From NCBI GenBank assembly GCA_963976395.1, contig CAXBLG010000056.1, positions 1-21,675 on the forward strand: DNA of 21,675 nucleotides. Reading direction: 5' to 3'. The stretch is from UBA11612 sp963976395. GTDB lineage: Bacteria; Pseudomonadota; Alphaproteobacteria; Rhodospirillales; Rhodospirillaceae. The position numbers were made by a program, and so were the translations under genes. Shown in pieces: positions 1-6,698 of the stretch (the first letter of the stretch is position 1; every line of letters starts with the position of its first letter). The notes under the pieces are model-generated. The model was not told where the DNA came from. It ran no database searches and worked only from the letters and a program-made list of their open reading frames with translations.

Positions 1-90
1 GTGTCGTCCTGGAGGGAAAAAATTGATGCGCTTTCGCTGGAACGACAAGAGCGTTGGACCGCAGGTGGACCGTACTACCCGGTGCGATAA
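1..90 (+). CDS. C-terminal fragment of an unidentified protein (gene begins before the window)
   Basis: Frame 1 is open from the first base to a TAA at 88-90 and gives a 29-residue tail that starts VSSWREKIDALS and ends GGPYYPVR. The composition is protein-like, and a 7-bp inverted repeat follows the stop. I do not recognise the family. A chance open frame of this length cannot be excluded, so the call is tentative. Confidence 0.35.
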   Translation: MSSWREKIDALSLERQERWTAGGPYYPVR

Positions 91-302
91 TAATGCGACA
101 CCCCACTACCCATCGGCAGCAAATGTGTCGGTAGTGTTGCAGAAAACATAAGCTTTGGCGTCACATTGGTGAATCTTATGTGGAAAGTGCGCCCCCTTAC
201 TTGCCGCTTCTGAGCAAAGCAGCAATGAGTGCGATTGATACCGCACCGCACACAATCCATGTGCGTGACGCGGTCGATTAAATTCGCCAAGGGGAATCCT
301 TT
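91..302 (+). promoter_or_regulatory. Leader region of the TonB-dependent receptor gene
   Basis: This 212-bp gap carries no convincing gene. It contains a perfect 7-bp inverted repeat, CACTACC (104-110) and GGTAGTG (130-136), with a 19-nt loop. No T-run follows, so it could be an operator or a weak terminator of the upstream gene. A good ribosome binding site, AAGGGGAA at 289-296, lies 6 nt before the ATG at 303. No convincing -35/-10 pair was seen. Confidence 0.4.
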
Positions 303-2897
303 ATGTACCGCCGCACTATTGCCGCGCGCCCAGCGCGCATTCTTTTGCTAACCGCATCCGCCGCCGCATTGCTCGCAAGCTCGCAAGCCCACGCCCAACA
401 AATTGAAGAAGTAGTTGTTCGTGGTATTCGCCTCTCGTTGGAGCAAGCGGCAGAAAGCAAACGGCAGTCGGAAGCTATCGTGGACGTAGTTTCCGCAGAC
501 GACCTAGGACGGTTACCTGATAAAAACGCCGCCGAAGCAGTCGCACGCCTACCCGGCGTCAGCATCACCCAGGACCAAGGCGAAGGGCGCTATGTATCGA
601 TCCGCGGCGCATCGCCCAACCTCAATAGCGTAACCTTGAACGGCCTTGCGGTAGGTACTGTCGAAGAAAACTCGCGCCGGGTGCCATTCGACATTCTAGG
701 CGGCGAGCTTCTCGGCAGCATTGAAGTGGTCAAAGCAGTAACGCCCGATCTGGAAGCCAATGCCATTGGCGGGTTTATCAACGTAAAAACGCCAAGCCCT
801 TATGACTACGACGGCAAATTCTTTGGCCGCGGGTCGGCATCTATCTCGGACGACGAATTTAGTGGGTTCAATCCATATGCCGTCAATCTTCAAGCCGGCG
901 GTAAATTCGGCAGCGCAGAAACCATCGGCATTTTGCTGGGTGTCAGCTACACCAACCGTCACTACATCACCAAAGGTTTGTATGTGGATGACTGGCGCGA
1001 GGTTGCCGGTATCGATCGCGGCGCGCCAGAAGGTCACAAATTCAATCGATACGATCTACAGCGTGAACGCATGACGTTGACCGGTAATATTGAGTTCAAA
1101 CCCGATGATGACAATCTATATTACGTCCGCGCCTTATGGACGGATGCGGACGAATCAGAAATCCGCTACCGCAATCGTAACTATTTCACCCGCAGCGCAG
1201 ACGACGTAACTTTAAACGGAGACGGATCAAGCGGCAGCTACACAAATCAGCGCATCCGCTTCGAACTACGAGCAGAGGATAAAGAGCGGCAGATCGGCAA
1301 CTTCGCCGTCGGCGGGGAAAATACCTTCAATAATTTGGAAATTGAGTATGCCGCCAGCTATATCGACAACCACACGTCTGAGCCGAATCAAAACTGGGTC
1401 TTTCAGGGCAACATCTCGTCCGGCACCTTCGACATGGCGCCCGACCTGTTTATCGTCAACGCCAACACCGCCGATCTGGTGTCTCGCGCCAATGAAATGG
1501 GCCTGAATGGATATTCCACGCAGATGCTGGAAGATGACGACAAAGGTTGGCAAGGCAAACTGGATGTTAAGTACAACCTGAACACAGCGAGCTTCGACGG
1601 CTACATCAAAGCCGGCGGCCTTTTCCGCTCTATGAAAAAAACGCAGGATATCGCCGAGGACGCCTATAGCTTGGGCAGCGGCGGCACAACCGCGTTTAAC
1701 GCCGGACTTCCGGGCATATTAAGCGGCGATCTTCTGGGCGGCGACGTCAAAGGCCAGTTCTATCAGGTGGGTCCGCGCCTGAGCTTGACCGGATTGCGCG
1801 ATTTCACGGCCGCAAACATCTCGAATGGAAGCGTGCTGGAATTTGAAGCTGGAGACAGCCTCGCCGAAGATATTTTGTCCGACTTTGAAACCAAGGAAGA
1901 CATTCTTTCCGCCTATGTGATGGGGAGCGCTACGTTCGGTGAATGGACCGTGCTGGGCGGTGTCCGCCTTGAATATACCGACGTCGAAGCGACGTCTTTC
2001 GACTTCATTAACGGCACAACCGCAACGGCCGTTGTCCGCGGCGGCAATTACACGAACATCTTGCCCAGTGTGCATGTGACGTACCGCTCGAAGGCCATGC
2101 CCATTGTTTTGCGCGGCGCATGGACCAACACCCTGGGCCGACCGGAGTATGCAGACATTACAGCGCGGCGTGTCATCAGCAGGGTTGAATCAGACCCAGG
2201 CGTATTCGACGGATCGGTGTCGCAGGGCAATCCCGATCTCAAAGCGTTTGAGTCCATGAACTTTGACCTGTCGGCTGAATACTATCTGAACGGCGGCGGT
2301 CTCTTGTCGGTGGCTGGTTTCTACAAGGATATTGACGGTTTCATTTTTAACGAAGTGGTCAACCAAACAAACGTCACTTTTGAAAATCAGTTCTATGACT
2401 CTCTGGTCACCACGACACCTCTCAATGCCAATAGCGGTACGATTAAAGGGGCCGAATTTCAGTACTCACAACAGTTTTCGTTCCTGCCCTGGCCTTTCAA
2501 CGGCCTGGGTGCTTCTGCCTCACTCACTCTTGTAGATTCAAAAATTTCGGTCCCAGGAAGAACCGATAAGCTTCCCTTCGTTGGGCAAGCCGACACGGTT
2601 TACAGCATTACTGGTTTCTACCAACTTGGACCATTTGAAGCGGTGCTATCGTACGATTGGGCTGATGACATTCTCGTCGATGTCGGCGGCGGTATAGACG
2701 GCGATTTTTACGATGAAAATTACGGACGCCTGGATTTACGCACCGTCTATCGCGTGACCGACAACATCAATGTGTTCATGGACGTGCTGAACATCAATAA
2801 CGAGGCTTTAGGCGAATTCCAGGGCCGCAAAACATGGATCAGCCGCAAGGAAGTGTACGGGATCACCGGCACTTTGGGGGCATCGTTCCGCTGGTAA
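303..2897 (+). CDS. TonB-dependent outer-membrane receptor
   Basis: An 864-residue outer-membrane receptor that would take up a substrate using energy from TonB-ExbBD. A signal peptide with an Ala/Leu-rich core ends near AHA-QQ (residue 31). It is followed at once by the TonB-box-like IEEVVVRGIR (about 34-43). The plug domain (about 50-165) contains the family motifs LPDKNAAEAVARLPGV and YVSIRGASPNLNSVTLNG. The remainder is a beta-barrel rich in aromatic and Gly residues. The last residue is Trp, as expected for recognition by the outer-membrane assembly machinery. The start is supported by AAGGGG upstream. This subfamily is abundant in Caulobacterales and Sphingomonadales and is often linked to carbohydrate or complex organic substrates. 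No substrate-specific neighbour is visible, so the substrate is unknown. The gene is transcribed alone and ends in a strong terminator. Confidence 0.96.
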   Translation: MYRRTIAARPARILLLTASAAALLASSQAHAQQIEEVVVRGIRLSLEQAAESKRQSEAIVDVVSADDLGRLPDKNAAEAVARLPGVSITQDQGEGRYVSIRGASPNLNSVTLNGLAVGTVEENSRRVPFDILGGELLGSIEVVKAVTPDLEANAIGGFINVKTPSPYDYDGKFFGRGSASISDDEFSGFNPYAVNLQAGGKFGSAETIGILLGVSYTNRHYITKGLYVDDWREVAGIDRGAPEGHKFNRYDLQRERMTLTGNIEFKPDDDNLYYVRALWTDADESEIRYRNRNYFTRSADDVTLNGDGSSGSYTNQRIRFELRAEDKERQIGNFAVGGENTFNNLEIEYAASYIDNHTSEPNQNWVFQGNISSGTFDMAPDLFIVNANTADLVSRANEMGLNGYSTQMLEDDDKGWQGKLDVKYNLNTASFDGYIKAGGLFRSMKKTQDIAEDAYSLGSGGTTAFNAGLPGILSGDLLGGDVKGQFYQVGPRLSLTGLRDFTAANISNGSVLEFEAGDSLAEDILSDFETKEDILSAYVMGSATFGEWTVLGGVRLEYTDVEATSFDFINGTTATAVVRGGNYTNILPSVHVTYRSKAMPIVLRGAWTNTLGRPEYADITARRVISRVESDPGVFDGSVSQGNPDLKAFESMNFDLSAEYYLNGGGLLSVAGFYKDIDGFIFNEVVNQTNVTFENQFYDSLVTTTPLNANSGTIKGAEFQYSQQFSFLPWPFNGLGASASLTLVDSKISVPGRTDKLPFVGQADTVYSITGFYQLGPFEAVLSYDWADDILVDVGGGIDGDFYDENYGRLDLRTVYRVTDNINVFMDVLNINNEALGEFQGRKTWISRKEVYGITGTLGASFRW

Positions 2898-2920
2898 AGT
2901 CAGCTAGCAAACACGAAGGC

Positions 2921-2952
2921 GGGCGCCGGAAATATCCGGCGCCCGTTTTTTT
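2921..2952 (+). terminator. Rho-independent terminator of the TonB receptor gene
   Basis: A perfect 10-bp GC-rich stem, GGGCGCCGGA (2921-2930) with TCCGGCGCCC (2935-2944), closes a 4-nt AATA loop. It is followed by GTTTTTTT. It begins 23 bp after the receptor stop codon. Confidence 0.93.
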
Positions 2953-3117
2953 GTGGAGCCACCGGTCATTGGTGCCAAACGCACTAGAAATCAAGTTCGC
3001 TCTCCTTACCCAAGCCAAGTCGATGCGGCTTGCCCTGAAAATCAACTAGTTCTACGCTGATTTCATCCTTGCCCGGTGCGGCGCGGCGCGTGCCGCAGAT
3101 TTGTGGGAGAACATCAG

Positions 3118-4374
3118 ATGACCCGATATTGCGCGTTTCTTGTTCTGGCGATCACGTTTCTAGTCGCCACCGCATCTCACGGCCTTGCCGATACGTCCGA
3201 TGTCAAATGGCAAGATAAAGTGGTCATCGCAAAGCAAGGTCAGCATTGCGTCAACGACCCGAATTGCTTCAATCGCTACCATTCAGCAATCGAGCCGGTG
3301 TCGCGCGCCAAGCCGGGCCAAATGATCGTGTTCCATACACGCGATGCCGTGGATTCCGACCTCACCCTTGACTCCAACGCCGATGATTTGGCGGCGGTTG
3401 ATCTCAACTTGGCCCATCCAATGACCGGCCCCGTATACATAGAAGGGGCTAAACGAGGCGATGTACTTGCCGTGAAGCTCATCGATATCGAGCCTGACGA
3501 ATACGGTTATACGGTTATCGTTCCGGGATTTGGATTCCTGCGGGACATTTACACCGAGCCCTTTTTGGTGAATTGGAAACTCTCGCGCACCCATGCGGTC
3601 TCGGACCAAATGCCCGGCGTGAAGATTCCTTATGAAGCCTTTATGGGATCTGTCGGTGTGCTTCCGGGAGCATCGGAAGTTTCGGAATGGCTGGCGCGGG
3701 AGTCGGACCTAGGATCCGCCGGCGGTGTCGCGTTGGCGCCGCAACCCATCGGCGCGCTTCCGACTGCGATTTGCGGACCGGACGGATCCCACAAAAACGA
3801 ATGCCTGCGCACAATTCCGCCCCGCGAGAACGGCGGCAATATGGACGTGCAGCAAATGCAGATCGGCACAACCGTATTGTTGCCCTGTTTCATTGACGGA
3901 TGCGGCTTGTTCGTCGGCGATGCCCACTATGCGCAAGGAGACGGCGAAGTTTCGGGCACCGCCATTGAAATGGGTGCCGTGATTACGGTTCAGACGGAGA
4001 TCCGCAAAGGCCAGGCCAGCGTGATCACAGGCCCTGAGGTGGAAGGCGGCGCACAGATCAGAGATATTGAGCCCTTGAAATTCTATCAGACGATTGGGCT
4101 TCCCATCAAAGAGTCAGGCGAGGTTCCGCCTCAATACACCTATCTGGACAGTCAGAAGATTGCCAACCTTAGTAACCTGTCTGAGGATTTGACCCTCGCC
4201 GCCCGCAACGCGTTGATCAAGATGATAGACTACATTCAACGACGGCACGGCCTGAGCGCGGAGCAGGCCTACATTCTGGCGAGCGTCGCGGTCGACCTGC
4301 GTATCGGACAGGTGGTTGACGTCCCAAATTTCATCGTCACGGCCGTGCTTAAAGAAGAAGTGTTTGACGAGTGA
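3118..4374 (+). CDS. Acetamidase/formamidase family protein, predicted exported
   Basis: A 418-residue protein of the FmdA/AmdA family, whose characterised members hydrolyse short amides (formamide, acetamide) to ammonia and the acid. Family hallmarks seen are GPVYIEGAKRGD (about residues 100-111), GGNMDVQQM, the block GDAHYAQGDGEVSG followed by AIEMG, and a conserved C-terminal segment with QAYILASVAVDLRIGQVVD. An ATG at 3118 with GGGAGA 7 nt upstream is preferred over an upstream in-frame GTG at 3076. From 3118 the protein starts with a typical Sec signal peptide, MTRYCAFLVLAITFLVATA, ending near GLA-DT. Well-studied relatives are mostly cytoplasmic, so export is notable. The gene overlaps the next one by one base (TGATG), which implies an operon. 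The actual amide substrate is not known. Confidence 0.92.
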   Translation: MTRYCAFLVLAITFLVATASHGLADTSDVKWQDKVVIAKQGQHCVNDPNCFNRYHSAIEPVSRAKPGQMIVFHTRDAVDSDLTLDSNADDLAAVDLNLAHPMTGPVYIEGAKRGDVLAVKLIDIEPDEYGYTVIVPGFGFLRDIYTEPFLVNWKLSRTHAVSDQMPGVKIPYEAFMGSVGVLPGASEVSEWLARESDLGSAGGVALAPQPIGALPTAICGPDGSHKNECLRTIPPRENGGNMDVQQMQIGTTVLLPCFIDGCGLFVGDAHYAQGDGEVSGTAIEMGAVITVQTEIRKGQASVITGPEVEGGAQIRDIEPLKFYQTIGLPIKESGEVPPQYTYLDSQKIANLSNLSEDLTLAARNALIKMIDYIQRRHGLSAEQAYILASVAVDLRIGQVVDVPNFIVTAVLKEEVFDE

Positions 4375-4916
4375 TGAACCGTCGACAGGCCCTCGCCGTT
4401 GGACTGGCCGGCGTGACCGGACTGCTGCTGGGCGCCCACACACCTTACCAACAATGGGTGGTCTATCGCAAAAAACACCTGCTGATCGGATGCCACAAGA
4501 CCGATCCCCGTACATATGATCTAGCTAAGCAAACGATCATCGTGCTGGAGTCTCATCTGCCAGCCGCCAAAGCGCGCGTGGCCCGCGCGCCGTCGGCCGG
4601 AAGACTGGCCAGTTTAATCGGCACCGGACAGATGGACGTCGCCGTAATGGATGCGGCCATAGCTGCGGGCATGTCCGAGGGCACTGGGGAGTTCGCTCCC
4701 TACGGCCGAACGGCGATTCGCTTGCTGACGCAGTACGATGACCGCTTGCTGATTGCGCGGACTGACTTCCCTGATCGTTATGCGTGGCTTCTAACCGCAA
4801 CACTGACCGGCTCGAAGTTGACAGCCGCTTCAAACATTGCGTCAACCCAATGGATTCCGTGGCATCCCGGTAGCGCGAGATTCTTAAATGGGCTGCCAGA
4901 GCCAAACGATGACTAG
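4374..4916 (+). CDS. Small Tat-type exported protein resembling a shortened solute-binding protein
   Basis: A 180-residue protein whose ATG shares its A with the stop codon of the amidase gene, so translation is probably coupled. The N-terminus MNRRQALAVGLAGVTGLLLG has twin Arg residues before a hydrophobic stretch, like a Tat signal or membrane anchor. The segment RLASLIGTGQMDVAVMDAAIAAG resembles the lobe-I region of TAXI/TRAP or NMT1-like periplasmic binding proteins, where a ligand pocket follows 'G.DvAv'. TAIRLLTQYDDRLLIAR and FPDRYAWLLTATL resemble later parts of such proteins. Family members usually have about 300 residues, so a large central part would be missing. The relationship is my reading of weak similarity; the function is unknown. 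The last four bases overlap the convergent yffB-like gene. Confidence 0.72.
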   Translation: MNRRQALAVGLAGVTGLLLGAHTPYQQWVVYRKKHLLIGCHKTDPRTYDLAKQTIIVLESHLPAAKARVARAPSAGRLASLIGTGQMDVAVMDAAIAAGMSEGTGEFAPYGRTAIRLLTQYDDRLLIARTDFPDRYAWLLTATLTGSKLTAASNIASTQWIPWHPGSARFLNGLPEPNDD

Positions 4917-5269
4917 CGGTGTTTGGAGAACACGCCGGCGTAAGTATCCGGCTTGAAGCCGACAATACGGCGAACGCCAAGGTCTAAGACCGGGCGCTTG
5001 ATCATGGAGGGTTGGGCCAGCATAAGCTTGATCGCCTTGGCCTCGTTCAAGTTCTCTTTATCGCCATCAGGCAGCTTTCGAAACGTGGTTCCGGATCGGT
5101 TGAGCATAAGCTCCCATCCATGTTCGTCGCACCACGTTTTCAAGAGGCTGCGATCTATGCCTTCGATTTTATAGTCGTGAAAATCGTAGGCTATGTCCTG
5201 AGCGCTTAACCACGCGCGGGCCTTCTTTATAGTGTCGCAGTTTTTAATGCCGTAGAGAGTCGCCGTCAT
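4913..5269 (-). CDS. yffB: YffB-type ArsC/Spx-family thioredoxin-fold protein
   Basis: A 118-residue protein, the same length as Escherichia coli YffB, which it matches closely by recall. Shared motifs are LYGIKNCDTIKKARAWL (residues 5-21), FHDYKIEGID, NRSGTTFRKL and IKRPVLDLG. The family has the thioredoxin-like fold of arsenate reductase ArsC. The single Cys in KNCDT (residue 11) is the position of the ArsC active-site Cys. The true reaction of YffB proteins is unsettled, and a glutathione-dependent thiol role has been suggested. The start ATG lies 13 nt after the stop of the methyltransferase gene, and the stop itself (TGAGG) contains its likely ribosome binding site. The two genes therefore appear to be one transcript. 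It converges with, and overlaps by 4 bp, the small Tat-type protein gene. Confidence 0.93.
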   Translation of the reverse strand: MTATLYGIKNCDTIKKARAWLSAQDIAYDFHDYKIEGIDRSLLKTWCDEHGWELMLNRSGTTFRKLPDGDKENLNEAKAIKLMLAQPSMIKRPVLDLGVRRIVGFKPDTYAGVFSKHR

Positions 5270-5282
5270 GACGCGCTACACC

Positions 5283-6011
5283 TCAGTCCTTTTTTTGCAA
5301 TAGGTCGAGACGCATAGGCATTTTGAAAACAGCGCCGCCGGGCTTCATATGCCGCTCGAACTTTTCGCGCACTTCGGTGCGCTGCGCCGTACTTAGTCGA
5401 TGATCCGAGTGGGTGACGTTGATATACCGCTGCTCGAACGCGGTAAAATCGGGAATGGTCACCGAGGTCAGAAAGAAGCGTTCTTCAACCAAAATCATGC
5501 CGCCCGATGTAATAGCGTCCCGTACAGCCTCAAACGCAGCGAGTCGCACTTCTTTTTCATCGTGGAATACCCGCAAAATTTCATTGAAAGCCCCACCGAA
5601 CACCGGCTCGACAATAAAGGCGAGTCCTTCCATATGCAGAACGCGGCGCACTTCACGCAGGGCTTGATCCATGCGGGCCACGGGGACGTGATGAAGCGAC
5701 TTCATCATCAACACAACATCAATGCTTTCATCAGGTTCGGGAATCTTTTCAGCACTGCCAAGCTTAAATTCGAGATTGGGCAGCGGTTCGGCCTTGAGAT
5801 TCTCGGCGTGCTGCAGGGCATCAATCTCGACACCGACTACGGTTGCACTTTGCTCCGATACCGCGATGGCCCGCGCAGCTTCGCCGGCGCCGCACCCCAG
5901 ATCGAGAATGCGCGCTTCCTTCAAAGGCAAAAGTTCGGCGAATAAATCCTTCAGATCACAAACTGACGCGCCGCGCGGGTCCCAAGTTTGCATGGAGTCG
6001 GTCGTGCCCAT
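5283..6011 (-). CDS. Class I SAM-dependent methyltransferase
   Basis: A 242-residue cytoplasmic protein of the Methyltransf_11/25 type. SAM-binding motif I is ILDLGCGAG (residues 35-43). The acidic residue ending strand 2 is in VVGVEIDA (Glu62). The motif IV region is IDVVLMMKSLHHVP, followed by the typical REVRRVLHMEGLAFIVEP. The substrate cannot be read from the sequence. A start at 6011 (MGTTDSMQTWDPRG) is chosen because AGGA lies about 9 nt upstream; an upstream in-frame ATG at 6053 lacks a ribosome binding site and would add a poorly conserved tail. The gene is first in a two-gene unit with the yffB-like gene and is divergent from ogt. Confidence 0.9.
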   Translation of the reverse strand: MGTTDSMQTWDPRGASVCDLKDLFAELLPLKEARILDLGCGAGEAARAIAVSEQSATVVGVEIDALQHAENLKAEPLPNLEFKLGSAEKIPEPDESIDVVLMMKSLHHVPVARMDQALREVRRVLHMEGLAFIVEPVFGGAFNEILRVFHDEKEVRLAAFEAVRDAITSGGMILVEERFFLTSVTIPDFTAFEQRYINVTHSDHRLSTAQRTEVREKFERHMKPGGAVFKMPMRLDLLQKKD

Positions 6012-6149
6012 TTTTGTGATCCTGATGAAAGGGTGCCGGCAATGACAGCTCACAGCCGGGGTCGCGGGGAAGACAGGTACAGGATTTTAGGTTGGAAAAA
6101 AAGGGCGCGTAAGGCACGGTCGAGCACACCCAGATTAACTTAAATAGGG
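6012..6149. promoter_or_regulatory. Divergent intergenic region between the methyltransferase and ogt
   Basis: Promoters for both directions must lie in this ~140-bp stretch. The 20 bp before ogt are AT-rich (GATTAACTTAAATAGGG) and could hold a -10 element. AGGG abuts the ATG at 6150, too close to act as its ribosome binding site. No clear operator-like repeat was seen. Confidence 0.35.
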
Positions 6150-6698
6150 ATGGCGCCCGTGCAATTGCGGCTTAATCGCCTGAGGTCCCCCATTGGGGAG
6201 ATTTTGCTGGTAACCGGCCCTTGCGGGGCGGTTCGCGCCCTTGACTTCGCAGACTACGAAGCCCGTATGCACCGCCTTTTGCAGCGGCATTACGGCGACT
6301 ATCAACTGAAGGATGGCGCGGCTCCGCAAGACGTCACCGCCATACTGGACTCCTATTTTGATGGGGATCTAACCGCGCTTAAAACTGTAGCAACCGCAAC
6401 CGGGGGAACCGACTTTCAACGCCGTGTTTGGGCAGCCTTGAGAGCGATTCCTGCCGGATCGACGCTAACCTACGGTGCCCTCGCCAAAGCCCTCGGCAAC
6501 CCCGCAGCTAGCCGAGCCGTAGGCCTTGCCAATGGTGCAAATCCAATCGGCATTATCGTACCTTGCCACCGCGTAATTGGCGCCAACGGTAAACTGACGG
6601 GATACGGCGGGGGCTTAGACCGCAAACGCTGGCTGCTGGATCATGAGCAAAAGCTCTCGGTCGATTCCACATCAAAGCAAGCTAGGCTTCACCTATGA
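6150..6698 (+). CDS. ogt: Methylated-DNA-[protein]-cysteine S-methyltransferase
   Basis: A 182-residue suicide repair enzyme that transfers the alkyl group from O6-alkylguanine (and O4-alkylthymine) in DNA to its own cysteine. The active-site motif is IVPCHRVIGANG, with acceptor Cys139 and downstream LTGYGGGLDRKRWLL. The N-terminal domain (1-80) and the helix-turn-helix region (TYGALAKALGNPAASRAVG) are present. The length is typical of Ogt and shorter than Ada. The start is uncertain. ATG at 6150 has AGGG directly against it. GTG at 6159 lies about 9 nt after the same AGGG and would remove only three residues. The stop overlaps the next gene in an ATGA arrangement, so the two are probably co-transcribed. 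Confidence 0.95.
   Translation: MAPVQLRLNRLRSPIGEILLVTGPCGAVRALDFADYEARMHRLLQRHYGDYQLKDGAAPQDVTAILDSYFDGDLTALKTVATATGGTDFQRRVWAALRAIPAGSTLTYGALAKALGNPAASRAVGLANGANPIGIIVPCHRVIGANGKLTGYGGGLDRKRWLLDHEQKLSVDSTSKQARLHL

Noticed and set aside
2834..3049. 71-codon open frame running across the TonB receptor end and terminator
   Set aside because: It overlaps the receptor end in another frame and spans a strong intrinsic terminator; no family features.
3076..3117. GTG 3076 as start of the amidase
   Set aside because: The 14 added Arg-rich residues would precede the signal peptide. The ATG at 3118 has a well-placed GGGAGA.
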